Positions 44,991 to 54,064 of a stretch of DNA of 64,000 bases are shown here, piece after piece (the stretch's first letter is position 1; every line of letters starts with the position of its first letter). The notes under the pieces were generated by a model that was not told the DNA's origin, ran no database searches, and worked only from the letters and a program-made list of their open reading frames with translations. Source of the stretch: Qipengyuania vulgaris (GTDB lineage: Bacteria; Pseudomonadota; Alphaproteobacteria; Sphingomonadales; Sphingomonadaceae); contig CCSI01000002.1 in the NCBI GenBank assembly GCA_000756795.1, positions 124,001 through 188,000 of the forward strand, read 5' to 3'. Both the position numbers and the translations under genes were made by a program.

Positions 44991-45776
44991 TCAGTTGCGG
45001 ATTTCGACCCAGACGGGCGTGTGGTCGGAAGATTTCTCTCGCCCGCGATATTCCTTGTCGACGCCCGCAGCAGTCATCCGGTCGGCGAGCTCGGGCGAGA
45101 GCAGCAAGTGGTCGATGCGGAAGCCATGGTCGCGCTGCCACGCGCCGGCCTGGTAATCCCAATAGGTCCACACGCCGCCGCGCGGATTGAGCGTGTCGAT
45201 GGCATCGGTCCACCCCTCCGCCAGCATGCGCGAGTAGGCATCGCGGCTCTCGGGCTGCATCAGCGCATCGCTCGCCATGGCCTTGGGCGACCAGACGTCC
45301 TTGTCTTCGGGAATGACGTTGAAATCGCCGAGCACCACGGCAGGGACCTCCTCGGCCCAGATCTCGTGCATGCGCGCGCGCAACTTTTTCATCCATGCCA
45401 GCTTGTAATCGAACTTGGGCCCGGGATGCGGATTGCCGTTGGGCAGGTAAAGGTTGCAGATGCGCACACCCTTCACCTCGGCCTCGAGATAGCGCGCCTG
45501 CTCGCCCTCGCCTTCCTTGGGCCCGTCGATACCCAGTCCGCGCTGGATTTCCTGCGGCTTCTCGCCGTCGGCAAGGATGGCGACCCCGTTGAAGCTCTTC
45601 TGGCCATGCCAAATGGCGTGATAGCCGATTTTCTCGAATTCCTCGGCGGGAAAGCCTTCGTCCATCGTCTTGATTTCCTGCAGGCAGGCGACGCTGGGCC
45701 GGGTTTCCTCGAGCCATTCCAGGAGACGCGGCAAGCGCGCCTTGATGCCGTTGATGTTGAAGGTTGCTATCCTCAC
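44991..45776 (-). CDS. xth: exodeoxyribonuclease III (Xth family)
   Basis: A 261-residue AP endonuclease/exonuclease: MRIATFNINGIKARLPRLLEW, LQEIKTMDEGFP (metal-binding Glu), YLPNGNPHPGPKFDYKLAWM, VLGDFNVIPEDKDV and a C-terminal SSDHTPVWVEI catalytic His. It repairs abasic sites and 3' blocks. It starts with GTG at 45776 after GAGG. Its upstream gap holds the second REP-like repeat pair. Confidence 0.93.
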   Translation of the reverse strand: MRIATFNINGIKARLPRLLEWLEETRPSVACLQEIKTMDEGFPAEEFEKIGYHAIWHGQKSFNGVAILADGEKPQEIQRGLGIDGPKEGEGEQARYLEAEVKGVRICNLYLPNGNPHPGPKFDYKLAWMKKLRARMHEIWAEEVPAVVLGDFNVIPEDKDVWSPKAMASDALMQPESRDAYSRMLAEGWTDAIDTLNPRGGVWTYWDYQAGAWQRDHGFRIDHLLLSPELADRMTAAGVDKEYRGREKSSDHTPVWVEIRN

Positions 45777-45791
45777 GCTCGGGCCTCTTTT

Positions 45792-45883
45792 TCGTTCGCC
45801 CTGAGCTTGTCGAAGGGCCGTACTTCACTTCCTGAACAGCGCTAGAAGAAAAAGCGGTGCTTCGACAAGCTCAGCACGAACGG
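45792..45883. repeat. REP-like inverted repeat pair, copy 2
   Basis: An inverted unit at 45792-45816 (CCCTGAGCTTGTCGAAGG core) and a forward unit at 45857-45883 (CTTCGACAAGCTCAGCACG core) share the sequence of the 9.46 kb pair, but in the opposite relative arrangement (tail-out rather than tail-in). They lie between xth and erpA. Confidence 0.8.
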
Positions 45884-45898
45884 AATTGGGGTTGGCGC

Positions 45899-46228
45899 TT
45901 AAATTCCGAAACTCGAACCGCAGCCGCATCCCGCGGCCGCATTGGGGTTCTCGACGCGAAATGCCGCGCCGCCCAGCGATTCGACGAAATCGACCACGCT
46001 GCCTGCGACCAAGTCGAGGCTCACCGGATCGACCACCAGCTTCACGCCATCGGTGTCGCTCACCGAATCGTCACCCTCGGCGCTTTCGGCGAGGTCGAAC
46101 TTGTACTGGAAGCCCGAACAGCCCCCGCCTTCCACCGACAGGCGCAGGATGGCGGGTTTCGCCTGTTTCTCGGCGATGGCGGCAACGCGCTTTGCTGCTG
46201 CCTCGGTCAGGGTGAGCATTTCGGCCAT
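45899..46228 (-). CDS. erpA: iron-sulfur cluster insertion protein ErpA (A-type carrier)
   Basis: A 109-residue A-type Fe-S carrier. The three conserved cysteines are Cys37 (EGGGCSGFQYKF) and Cys101 and Cys103 (AAGCGCGSSF). It hands [4Fe-4S] or [2Fe-2S] clusters to target proteins. The ATG at 46228 gives the family length; the upstream open frame is not part of it. ErpA and IscA cannot be separated with certainty by sequence alone. Confidence 0.88.
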   Translation of the reverse strand: MAEMLTLTEAAAKRVAAIAEKQAKPAILRLSVEGGGCSGFQYKFDLAESAEGDDSVSDTDGVKLVVDPVSLDLVAGSVVDFVESLGGAAFRVENPNAAAGCGCGSSFGI

Positions 46229-46259
46229 GGAGGCGATGTAGGGAGCGTGGGCGCTGCGC

Positions 46260-46691
46260 TCAAGCGTGGGCGATATAATCGCGCATCGCATCGGCCTCGT
46301 GCTGCACTTCGTCCATGCGCGATTTGACGAGGTCGCCGATCGAGATGAAGCCGCACATCGCCCCGCCTTCGACAACCGGCAAGTGACGGATACGACGCTT
46401 GGTCATGAGCGCCAGCGCCTGATCGGCAAGCGTCGCGCGGTCGACGGTAATCGCGGGAGAAGTCATTACCTCGCCCACCGGACGGTCGAGGCAGGTCTGG
46501 CCTTCATTCGCGAGGCGGTAAATTACATCGCGTTCGGAGAAGATGCCGGCAACCTGTCCGCCCGTCATCACGGGGAGTGCACCAATGCGTTTCGAGGCAA
46601 GCAATCCGACCGCCTCGCGCACCGGCTGGTCGACATTGACCGAGATAATATCCGAACTGGCCCGACCTTCGATGAGCTTCCCGATCTGCAT
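46260..46691 (-). CDS. CBS-domain protein
   Basis: A 143-residue protein of two CBS domains (VREAVGLLASKRIGALPVM and LADQALALMTKRRIRHLPVVEGG), which bind adenine nucleotides and regulate partners. No catalytic domain is attached. AGGAGG lies seven bases before the ATG at 46691; an upstream in-frame start at 46754 is rejected. The partner is unknown. It reads toward erpA, 31 bases away. Confidence 0.88.
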   Translation of the reverse strand: MQIGKLIEGRASSDIISVNVDQPVREAVGLLASKRIGALPVMTGGQVAGIFSERDVIYRLANEGQTCLDRPVGEVMTSPAITVDRATLADQALALMTKRRIRHLPVVEGGAMCGFISIGDLVKSRMDEVQHEADAMRDYIAHA

Positions 46692-46801
46692 GCTGCCTCC
46701 TGCTAGTGAGATTGCGAGAATGCCATTTTTACCATGAATTGGCGAGTCGTGCATGGGTTGCGGTGTTGAAAGGCGCCGCGCACAGGCCCATGAGGGCAGC
46801 G

Positions 46802-47098
46802 ATGGTCAGCAAATCCCCACTCGACGATCCCGAAGCGGCCGCCTTTGCCTGGGGCCGCTTTCGCCGGATCATGCGCTTCATGTTCCTGCTTACCGTGGGC
46901 ATCGTGACGATTGCCATGGCGCTTTTGTGTAAGTTCGAGGATGTCTCGGTCCACTTCTACATCGCCACCGCGCTCGGCATCGGCTTCACCATGCTGCTGG
47001 CGAGCGCGCTGATGGGGCTGATGTTCCTCTCGTCCGGCACGGGGCACGACGACGCAGTCGACAACAACCTGCCCGACAATTCGGTGGACGAAGACTAG
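46802..47098 (+). CDS. small inner-membrane protein, unknown
   Basis: A 98-residue protein with two membrane segments (IMRFMFLLTVGIVTIAMALL and FYIATALGIGFTMLLASALMGLMFL) and an acidic, hydrophilic C-terminus. GAGG lies six bases before the ATG at 46802; earlier in-frame starts exist but have weaker sites. I do not recognise a family. It converges with the ferredoxin gene, ten bases apart. Confidence 0.7.
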   Translation: MVSKSPLDDPEAAAFAWGRFRRIMRFMFLLTVGIVTIAMALLCKFEDVSVHFYIATALGIGFTMLLASALMGLMFLSSGTGHDDAVDNNLPDNSVDED

Positions 47099-47108
47099 GG
47101 TCTCAACC

Positions 47109-47483
47109 CTAAGCGTCCTCCATCCCGCGCAGGCGATATTCCTCGACCGGGACGCCGCCGATGAGGTGGCGCTGGATGATGGCTTCGAGCACTTCCTCGT
47201 CGCAGGAATGGTACCAGACGTTCTCCGGCCACACGACGGCGATGGGGCCGTGCGCGCAGATCTGCAGGCAGTCTGCCTTGGTCCGCTGCACCGTGCCGCC
47301 GCGGCCGACGAGCTTCAGTTCCTTGAGGCGCTTCTTTAGGTAATTCCAGGCGGCTTTCCCATCCTCGCGTGAGCAGCATTTCTGCTTTTCGCTCACTGAA
47401 CACAGGAATATCTGCCGCTCCACCTCTTCGCCGTCAATTTTGGCGAGGGCTTTTTGCGCTTTTTCGAGGCCCTTCTTACTCAT
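47109..47483 (-). CDS. thioredoxin-like 2Fe-2S ferredoxin
   Basis: A 124-residue protein with cysteines in [12 protein letters not shown] and [11 protein letters not shown], the pattern of the thioredoxin-fold [2Fe-2S] ferredoxin domain. C-terminal [20 protein letters not shown] is typical. It carries electrons in an unknown pathway. It overlaps the S9 peptidase stop by 8 bases and follows it on the same strand. Confidence 0.86.
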   Translation of the reverse strand: MSKKGLEKAQKALAKIDGEEVERQIFLCSVSEKQKCCSREDGKAAWNYLKKRLKELKLVGRGGTVQRTKADCLQICAHGPIAVVWPENVWYHSCDEEVLEAIIQRHLIGGVPVEEYRLRGMEDA

Positions 47484-49584
47484 CCGGCTTCAGCCAGCGG
47501 TCGAGCCACGCGAAGACCGTGTTGTGCCACTGCAGCGAGTTCTTCGCGCCGAGCACCCAGTGGTTTTCTTCCGGGAAGACCAGCAATTGTGCAGGCACGC
47601 CCTGTTCCTGGAGTGCGGTGAAGCTGGCGAGGCCCTGCGTATAGGGCACGCGGTAGTCTTTCTCGCCTGCAATCACGAGCATCGGCGTCTTCCAGCTTTC
47701 GACATGGTTCACCGGGTTCCAGCGCTCGTAGCTTTCCGGGTTCTCGGCATAGCTGCCGCCGAAGTCCCATTTGGGAAACCACAGCTCCTCGGTGGTGTAG
47801 TAGAAGCTGCGCATGTCGAAGAGGCCGTCGTGCTGGACGAGGCAATCGAAGCGGTCGGGCCAGTTACCGGCAATCCAGTTCATCATGTAGCCGCCGTAGC
47901 TCGCCCCCATGGCGCAGGCGCGGCTGCCGTCGATTTGCTCGTCAAGCTCGAGTGCGGCGGCGAGGCCGAGTTTCAGGTCTTCCAGTGGCTTGCCGCCCCA
48001 GTCGCCATTGATGCTGTCGGTGAAGGCCTGTCCGTACCCGGTGGAGCCGTGGAAATCGACCGAGATGACCGCGTAGCCCTGGCTGGCGACAACCCGCGGG
48101 TTCCAGCGGCTCGACCAACCGTCGTTGAAGGAACCCTGCGGCCCGCCGTGGACGTAGAGGATGGCGGGCATCGTGCCCTCATACCCTTCTAGCTTGGTAA
48201 TCTGGCCCCAGACCGTGTCGCCATTGGCGCCGGCAAAGCTGAACCGCTCGACCACGACAGGGGCGAACTGGCCGATGGTGGGGGTCGCGACCTGCGTCAG
48301 CGGCTCGGCCATTTCCCAATTCTTCGAAAGGAAGAGTTCCGATGGAGCGCCGATGGAATCGCGGGTGAACAGCAAATCACCGCTAGCCAGCGGGGTGATA
48401 TTGCCGAGATGCGCCTCGTTGCCTGCCATGAGGTCGAGCCGCTCGACCTCGCCGCTGCGCGGGTCGATGCGGAAAGCAGGCGTATCCAGCACGTCCTGCG
48501 CCGCGGCGACCAGCCAGCGCGAATCGGGGGTCCAGGCAAGCGAGTGGAAGCTGCGGTCGAAATCCTGCGTCAGCGCCGTGGTGACGCCGCTTTTCAGGTC
48601 GCGCAGCATGACCACCTGGCGGTCCGCCTCGTAACCGGGCCGCGCCATCGCGACATAGGCGAGGTATTGGCCGTCGGGCGAAGGCGTCGGCAGCATGTCG
48701 AGCGCTTCGTTGGCATCGGTCAGATTGGTCGGCGCATTGCCCGACAAATCGCTCCACCAGATGTCGAAGTTTACATTGTGCGGCTCGTTGCCGTCCGCCT
48801 CGCGCGCGGCGAAGTAGATGCCCGAACCGTCGGGCGCCCAGGCAATGTCCTCGCCCCCGCCGAAGGGTGCGCTCGGCGTATCGCCGCTCGGTCCGCCTGC
48901 GCCCATCGGGCCGTCGACGGCAATGCCCTTGCCGGTCGCGCGGCCGTTTTCGAGCGGGAAAGCAAAGACGCGGCTATAGGTGCCGGGGGTCTCCCAGCTG
49001 TCCCAGTGGCGGAAGAACCCGTCTTCGGAATTGTAGAGGCGGCCATCGCCCGGACCCGGCGCATAGGGTTTCGCGCTATCGTCGCAGTCTATTTCGAGGC
49101 AGCTGCGCGCAATGTCGGTCCAGATGGCGATTTTCTTGCCGTCGCGCGGCACGTGATAGCCGTTCACGCCGCGCGCAATGTCGGTGACCTGGGTTTTCCC
49201 GCTGATCGAACCATTCGTGCCGACTTTTGCGCGCCAGACCTGCGAGGCGTCGCTGCCCTCGCCCGGCGCGATGAAATAGAGCCAGCCGTCGCCGCCGAAG
49301 CTGGTCGAACTGCCCTTGAGGTCGAGCGCGACGGGCTCTGCGTCCATGTCGGCGAGCGAGCGGACATAGAGCTGGCCCGAGCGTGCATAGGTCTCGCTGT
49401 CGGTACTCGTCACCGTATAAACCGCCATCGTCCCGTCGGGCGAGACCGTCGGGCTGCCCAAGCGCGGCATGGTGATGAGGTCTTCCGCCTGCATCGGCTC
49501 GCGCGCCTCCTGGGCGGCAAGCGGTGTGGCGAGAAGCGCAAAGGCGCTGGCGAGCGGGGCGGCGACCCTGATGCGTGCTGTCAT
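47476..49584 (-). CDS. S9 family prolyl oligopeptidase-type peptidase (secreted)
   Basis: A 702-residue secreted serine peptidase: signal peptide ending around TPLAAQEA, a TolB-like beta-propeller with repeated WxxDG/SPDG turns, and a C-terminal alpha/beta hydrolase domain. The catalytic Ser is in [15 protein letters not shown], the Asp in [13 protein letters not shown] and the His in [11 protein letters not shown]. It should cut dipeptides or short peptides in the periplasm. Confidence 0.92.
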   Translation of the reverse strand: MTARIRVAAPLASAFALLATPLAAQEAREPMQAEDLITMPRLGSPTVSPDGTMAVYTVTSTDSETYARSGQLYVRSLADMDAEPVALDLKGSSTSFGGDGWLYFIAPGEGSDASQVWRAKVGTNGSISGKTQVTDIARGVNGYHVPRDGKKIAIWTDIARSCLEIDCDDSAKPYAPGPGDGRLYNSEDGFFRHWDSWETPGTYSRVFAFPLENGRATGKGIAVDGPMGAGGPSGDTPSAPFGGGEDIAWAPDGSGIYFAAREADGNEPHNVNFDIWWSDLSGNAPTNLTDANEALDMLPTPSPDGQYLAYVAMARPGYEADRQVVMLRDLKSGVTTALTQDFDRSFHSLAWTPDSRWLVAAAQDVLDTPAFRIDPRSGEVERLDLMAGNEAHLGNITPLASGDLLFTRDSIGAPSELFLSKNWEMAEPLTQVATPTIGQFAPVVVERFSFAGANGDTVWGQITKLEGYEGTMPAILYVHGGPQGSFNDGWSSRWNPRVVASQGYAVISVDFHGSTGYGQAFTDSINGDWGGKPLEDLKLGLAAALELDEQIDGSRACAMGASYGGYMMNWIAGNWPDRFDCLVQHDGLFDMRSFYYTTEELWFPKWDFGGSYAENPESYERWNPVNHVESWKTPMLVIAGEKDYRVPYTQGLASFTALQEQGVPAQLLVFPEENHWVLGAKNSLQWHNTVFAWLDRWLKPDE

Positions 49585-49626
49585 GGCTGCGCGGTGTAGC
49601 GCGCAATCAGCAGGTAGGTAAGGGGT

Positions 49627-50127
49627 TTAGCGTTTCTTGCCCGCAATGCGCGCGATTTCGGCCTTCACCAGTTCCTCGACCATGCCGGGAAGGTTCTCGT
49701 CGAGCCATTTGGCGAGCATCGGTCGCAGCATTTCGCGGACCATGCCTTCCAAGGAAGTTTCGCCCTGCCGCACGATTTGCGGTTGCTTGCCAGGCTTGGC
49801 GAGCATGGTCAGAGCGGCGAAGTTCTGCTGCATCGCGCTGCGCGTGGCATCGGCGATGAGGCCCTCTTCCTCGAATTCTTCTTCACCCGGCTCTTCGCCG
49901 AAAGCGGCATCGAGGCTGGCATCGTCTTCGAGGATGAGTTCTTCGCCCAGCCCTGCGCCCAGTTCGAGCACGTCTTCGGCCTCGTCGGCATCGGCAGGTT
50001 CGGCCCCGCCCGCAATCAGCCCGCGGCGGCGCTGCGTGTTCTCGGCGCGCACTTCGCTGTCGCGCGCAATGACCTTCTTGATGGAGTCGAGGATTTCTTC
50101 GACCGAAGGTTCGCCGTGATTCTGCAT
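49627..50127 (-). CDS. popZ: PopZ-like polar organizing protein (DUF2497)
   Basis: A 166-residue protein of DUF2497, the family of Caulobacter PopZ. The N-terminal element EPSVEEILDSIKKVIARD is followed by an acidic, disordered middle (long Glu/Asp run) and the C-terminal oligomerisation region LRPMLAKWLDENLPGMVEEL with EIARIAGKKR. PopZ gathers ParB-parS at a cell pole in Caulobacter. The ATG at 50127 begins the conserved part. It sits downstream of tolC on the same strand. The short family name is an assignment by motif, not by proven function. Confidence 0.8.
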   Translation of the reverse strand: MQNHGEPSVEEILDSIKKVIARDSEVRAENTQRRRGLIAGGAEPADADEAEDVLELGAGLGEELILEDDASLDAAFGEEPGEEEFEEEGLIADATRSAMQQNFAALTMLAKPGKQPQIVRQGETSLEGMVREMLRPMLAKWLDENLPGMVEELVKAEIARIAGKKR

Positions 50128-50179
50128 ACCGTATGCGCCCTGCCTGTTGCCCAATCCCGAATCGGGACTAGCGCTTGTG

Positions 50180-51688
50180 CTAAGGCGTAACGCCCTGTTC
50201 TTCAATCGCCGGAATGGTCGCGTCCTGTGCCGGGACGTCCACCGTGCGCGAAGTGCTGGCCTCGGGCGCAGGGTCGCGGTCCCAGTCCCAGATACTGCCG
50301 CTAACACGCTCGTAATTGTCGATGGGGTCGTAGAGCACACCCTCGTCGCCAAGGCCCAAGTCGCGCGCTTCGGCGCGGCCCATCGCGGAAAGTAGCGAGA
50401 AACCGGCTACATAGGCATTACGGCGCGCTGTCACGAGCTGGACGCGCGACTGCAGCAATTCCTGCTCGGCATTGAGCACGTCGAGGATAGTGCGGTTGCC
50501 GATGGAATTCTCCGCCCGCACGCCTTCGAGACTGAGCTCCGCAGCCGAAACGGCGGTTTGCGAACTCTCGATGATGGCAAGGCTCGCCTGCCAGCTCGAA
50601 TAGGCCGAGCGGACCTGTGCGATGACATCACGCTCTGCCGCGATTACCTGTTCGAGAGCCGCAGTGGCGCGGGCGGTCGCCTGCCGCTGGAGCGCAGCGG
50701 GGCGTCCGCCCTGAAACAGAGGTACGCGCAGCGAGACACCGGCCGAAGCAGCGGTGGCGGTCTGCGCGCTCGGAACGACCGGGCTGTAGGGATCGGTCGG
50801 ATCCAGCCTGCCGTCGGGAATAGAGCCGAGATAATTGTCGTAGTCATACCCTGCGAAAACGGAGAGCCGAGGCAGGCGGCTCGAGCCTGCGACTTCGATA
50901 TCGTAACCTGCAGCGGCAGCGCGTTCGCGGGCAGCGATAAGATCGGGGTTGTCTTCTAGCGCGACGTCGACTGCTTGCTCGGCGCTTTCTGGCAAGCCCG
51001 GTAATGGCGGAGGCGGCTGGAGGTTTGTCGGCGCTTCGCCGACGAGCGCGATGTAATCCTCGCGCGCGGCGATGAGATTGGCCTGAGCGCTACGCAAGTC
51101 GCCCTGCGCCAGCGCGAGTCGCGCCTGCGACTGGGCGACATCGGTTCGGGTGAGGTCGCCAATCTCGAACCGGTCGCTGGTCGCCTGTACATTCACGCCG
51201 AGCACATCGACCTGGTTGGTCGATAGCGACACCAGCGCCTGTCCGCGCAGCACGTCCATGTATGCGGCAACGACCCGGGTAAAAATCGCGCTCTCGGTGC
51301 CGCGCAAATCCGCGCGGCCTGCCTCGACCCGTTCCTTGGCGGCGGCAACCGAGTTCTTGACCGCGCCGCCAGAATAAATCGGCACGCCGAGGTCCACTCC
51401 GGCAGTCAGCGCGCGTTGGGGTTGGAAGAAGCTGGTCGAGCGCTGCTTGATGAATTCGGTGACAGCGGCGTTGCCCTCCACCGAAGGCAGGCCGGAAGCG
51501 CGTTCGATCTGGACATTCTCGTCGGTCGCACGCTGCCCAGCGCGAGCGGCTTCGAGGACCGGGTTGTTGAGATAGGCATCGGTCAGCGCTTCCTGCAGCG
51601 TGTCCGCATGCGCCGGAGCGGCAGCCAAGCCTAGGCCGAGCGCGCTGCCCGACAATGCCAGTATTCGAACGACCCCGCCCTTATCCAT
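50180..51688 (-). CDS. TolC family outer-membrane efflux protein
   Basis: A ~502-residue outer-membrane channel: the signal peptide ends APAHA before DTLQEALTDAYLNNPVLEAARA, a typical TolC start. The two structural repeats begin near the N-terminus and near QAVDVALEDNPDLIAARERA, and NRTILDVLNAEQELLQSR marks the second coiled-coil hairpin. It exports protein or small molecules with partner transporters not present here. Starts at ATG 51688; three bases after the PCMT-like gene's stop. Confidence 0.9.
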   Translation of the reverse strand: MDKGGVVRILALSGSALGLGLAAAPAHADTLQEALTDAYLNNPVLEAARAGQRATDENVQIERASGLPSVEGNAAVTEFIKQRSTSFFQPQRALTAGVDLGVPIYSGGAVKNSVAAAKERVEAGRADLRGTESAIFTRVVAAYMDVLRGQALVSLSTNQVDVLGVNVQATSDRFEIGDLTRTDVAQSQARLALAQGDLRSAQANLIAAREDYIALVGEAPTNLQPPPPLPGLPESAEQAVDVALEDNPDLIAARERAAAAGYDIEVAGSSRLPRLSVFAGYDYDNYLGSIPDGRLDPTDPYSPVVPSAQTATAASAGVSLRVPLFQGGRPAALQRQATARATAALEQVIAAERDVIAQVRSAYSSWQASLAIIESSQTAVSAAELSLEGVRAENSIGNRTILDVLNAEQELLQSRVQLVTARRNAYVAGFSLLSAMGRAEARDLGLGDEGVLYDPIDNYERVSGSIWDWDRDPAPEASTSRTVDVPAQDATIPAIEEQGVTP

Positions 51689-51691
51689 CAA

Positions 51692-52288
51692 TCAGAAGCT
51701 CCAGCTCTCCGGCTTGTCGAATGCGCCCATCCGCGGCACGCCCATTTCAGCGAGCGGCAGCAGGGCAAGCGCCTTGCCCGACTTGCGGCCCGTGGCGAGG
51801 CGCGTGACGCCGCGCTCGACCAGGCCGGTGACGATGCGGCCGCCCTCGGCGACCAGCTTGGCCATATTGGCCGGGACATGTTCAATCGCGCCGTCTACCA
51901 GCACGAGCGAATAGTCGCCCTTCTTGGCACTAAGCGCATCGCCCGGCGAAATCGTCTTCACCGAGGCCACCAGCGGCTCGACCAGTGCGGTCAAATATCC
52001 GCTGCCCCCATCGACCACGAGGACCTTGTCCTCAGCCGTCGGCCGCGCTTCGGCGAGCATCGCGCCGTGAAACAGCGGTGCGGGCAGCGAGCCGCCATCG
52101 GCGAGGCGGATGGCGCGGTCCATATAGGCAGTGCCCTTAGACGCTTCCGGCACGAAATCCTCGCGCGAGACTGCGCCCATGCGTTCGAGCACGAAAGGCT
52201 CGTTCACGCCGCTGGTGCGCAGCTGGCTGTCGATCATCGCCTTGCGGGCGGCAGCATAGTCGGGGCGGGTCTGGGTCGTGGTGGTCAT
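51692..52288 (-). CDS. protein-L-isoaspartate O-methyltransferase-like protein
   Basis: A 198-residue PCMT-family methyltransferase. ARKAMIDSQLRTSGVNEPFVLERM and VSREDFVPEASKGTAYMDRAI are standard PCMT elements; the SAM loop reads LVVDGGSGYLTALVEPL. Downstream parts are shorter than in E. coli Pcm, so activity is uncertain. This type commonly sits next to tolC in sphingomonads. It is divergent from the fumarase gene; a candidate promoter lies at 52303-52330. Confidence 0.8.
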   Translation of the reverse strand: MTTTTQTRPDYAAARKAMIDSQLRTSGVNEPFVLERMGAVSREDFVPEASKGTAYMDRAIRLADGGSLPAPLFHGAMLAEARPTAEDKVLVVDGGSGYLTALVEPLVASVKTISPGDALSAKKGDYSLVLVDGAIEHVPANMAKLVAEGGRIVTGLVERGVTRLATGRKSGKALALLPLAEMGVPRMGAFDKPESWSF

Positions 52289-52302
52289 AACTATCCGGTG
52301 CT

Positions 52303-52330
52303 GTATTACATTGATAACACGGTTTTGCAA
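52303..52330 (-). promoter_or_regulatory. candidate promoter for the PCMT-like/tolC operon
   Basis: On the minus strand TTGCAA (52325-52330) and TAATAC (52303-52308) are separated by 16 bases. The predicted 5' leader to the ATG at 52288 would be only a few bases long, so confidence is low. Confidence 0.3.
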
Positions 52331-52438
52331 GCTGTGACTTCCCTTAGGCGCAAGACCTCTTGCGTCCAAGCGCTTTGACCGATGGCGGCAAACGCGCCTA
52401 TCGGGGAGCGCAAATCTGCAACATGGGAATAAGCAGCG

Positions 52439-53965
52439 ATGAGCGACATGGTGGTCATCAAGGAAGAAGACCTTATCGAGAGCGTGAAAGACGCGCTCCA
52501 GTACATCTCCTATTACCATCCGATGGATTACATCCGCGCGCTGGGCGAGGCGTATGAGGCCGAGCAAGGGCCGGCGGCGAAGGATGCCATCGCGCAAATC
52601 CTTACCAACAGCCGCATGTGCGCCGAGGGGCATCGCCCGATTTGCCAGGACACCGGCATCGTCAACGTGTTCGTGAAGTGGGGCATGAACTGCCGCCTCG
52701 ATACCACGCGCTCGCTTCAGGAAGTGGTCGATGAGGGTGTGCGGCAGGCCTATAACCATCCCGACAACAAGCTGCGCGCCTCGATTCTCGCCGACCCCGC
52801 CTTCACCCGCCGGAACACGCGCGACAACACGCCCTGCGTCCTCTCAGTCGAGATGGTGCCGGGCGATACCATCGATGTCGATGTCGCAGCCAAGGGTGGC
52901 GGCAGCGAGAACAAGTCGAAGTTCAAGATGATGAACCCCAGCGATAACATCGTCGACTGGGTGGTCGAACAGCTTCCCAGCATGGGGGCAGGCTGGTGCC
53001 CTCCCGGCATGCTCGGCATCGGCATCGGCGGCACCGCCGAACATTGCATGAAGCTCGCCAAGCTGAGCCTCATGGACCCCATCGACATGGGCCAGCTTAA
53101 GCAGCGCGGCGCGCAAAGCGATATCGAGCAGCTGCGCATCGACATCTTCGACGCGGTGAATGCGCAGGGTATCGGCGCACAGGGGCTGGGCGGCCTTTCG
53201 ACCGTGCTCGATGTGAAAATCCTCGATGCGCCCTGCCATGCGGCGGGCAAGCCGGTGGCGATGATTCCCAACTGCGCGGCAACGCGCCACGCGCATTTCA
53301 CGCTCGACGGCTCGGGTCCTTCCTATCTCGAAGCGCCCAATATCGACGATTATCCGGCGGTCACCTGGAAGCCTGATGCGGCAGCGAAGAAGGTCGACCT
53401 CGACAATCTCACGCCCGAAGAAGTGGCGAGCTGGGAGCACGGCGACCGCCTGCTGCTTTCGGGTAAGATGCTCACCGGGCGCGACGCGGCGCACAAGCGC
53501 ATCCACGAGATGCTCGAAAAGGGCGAGGAACTGCCGGTCGAGTTCAAGGGCCGTGCGATTTATTATGTCGGCCCGGTTGACCCGGTGATGGGCGAAGTCG
53601 TCGGCCCGGCAGGCCCAACCACCGCCACGCGCATGGACAAGTTCACCGAGATGATGCTCGACCTCGGCCTCCTTGCAATGATTGGCAAGGCCGAGCGCGG
53701 GCATGACGCCGTGGAAGTCATCAGCCGCTTCAAGGTCGCTTACCTGATGGCGACGGGAGGCGCGGCCTATCTCGTCAGCCGCGCCATCAAGGGCGCCGAA
53801 GTCGTCGCCTTCGAAGACCTCGGCATGGAAGCCATCTACGAGTTCGAGGTGCAGGACATGCCGGTCACGGTCGCAGTCGATGCGGCGGGCAACAATGTCC
53901 ACACGCTGGCGCCTGCCAAATGGCGCGAGAAAATCGCCAGGGGCGAAGTCGAACCCGCCGAATAA
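52439..53965 (+). CDS. fumA: class I fumarate hydratase (iron-sulfur)
   Basis: A 508-residue [4Fe-4S] hydro-lyase converting fumarate to malate in the citric acid cycle. The N-terminal alpha domain has RPICQDTGIVNVFVKWG with one cluster Cys (Cys69) and MGAGWCPPGMLGIGIGGTAE; a further Cys is in AMIPNCAATRHAHF. The beta domain has LLLSGKMLTGRDAAHKRIHEML and GPAGPTTATRMD. The single-chain class I form, unlike the class II FumC. Starts at ATG 52439. A terminator follows. Confidence 0.93.
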   Translation: MSDMVVIKEEDLIESVKDALQYISYYHPMDYIRALGEAYEAEQGPAAKDAIAQILTNSRMCAEGHRPICQDTGIVNVFVKWGMNCRLDTTRSLQEVVDEGVRQAYNHPDNKLRASILADPAFTRRNTRDNTPCVLSVEMVPGDTIDVDVAAKGGGSENKSKFKMMNPSDNIVDWVVEQLPSMGAGWCPPGMLGIGIGGTAEHCMKLAKLSLMDPIDMGQLKQRGAQSDIEQLRIDIFDAVNAQGIGAQGLGGLSTVLDVKILDAPCHAAGKPVAMIPNCAATRHAHFTLDGSGPSYLEAPNIDDYPAVTWKPDAAAKKVDLDNLTPEEVASWEHGDRLLLSGKMLTGRDAAHKRIHEMLEKGEELPVEFKGRAIYYVGPVDPVMGEVVGPAGPTTATRMDKFTEMMLDLGLLAMIGKAERGHDAVEVISRFKVAYLMATGGAAYLVSRAIKGAEVVAFEDLGMEAIYEFEVQDMPVTVAVDAAGNNVHTLAPAKWREKIARGEVEPAE

Positions 53966-53984
53966 CATTCCTGCTCGACCAACA

Positions 53985-54016
53985 GCCCAGCGCCGTCGAT
54001 GGCGGCGCTGGCTTTT
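53985..54016 (+). terminator. intrinsic terminator after fumarase
   Basis: CCAGCGCCG (53987-53995) and CGGCGCTGG (54003-54011) pair perfectly around a 7-base loop, followed by CTTTTG. It lies about 20 bases after the fumarase stop. Confidence 0.85.
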
Positions 54017-54064
54017 GCGTTTGTGACACGCCACATAGAACCTGTTTTGTACAGTGAACCCCAG

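Noticed and set aside
45792-45883. CRISPR array
   Set aside because: The repeats come as single inverted pairs at two distant loci, with no regular spacers and no cas genes.
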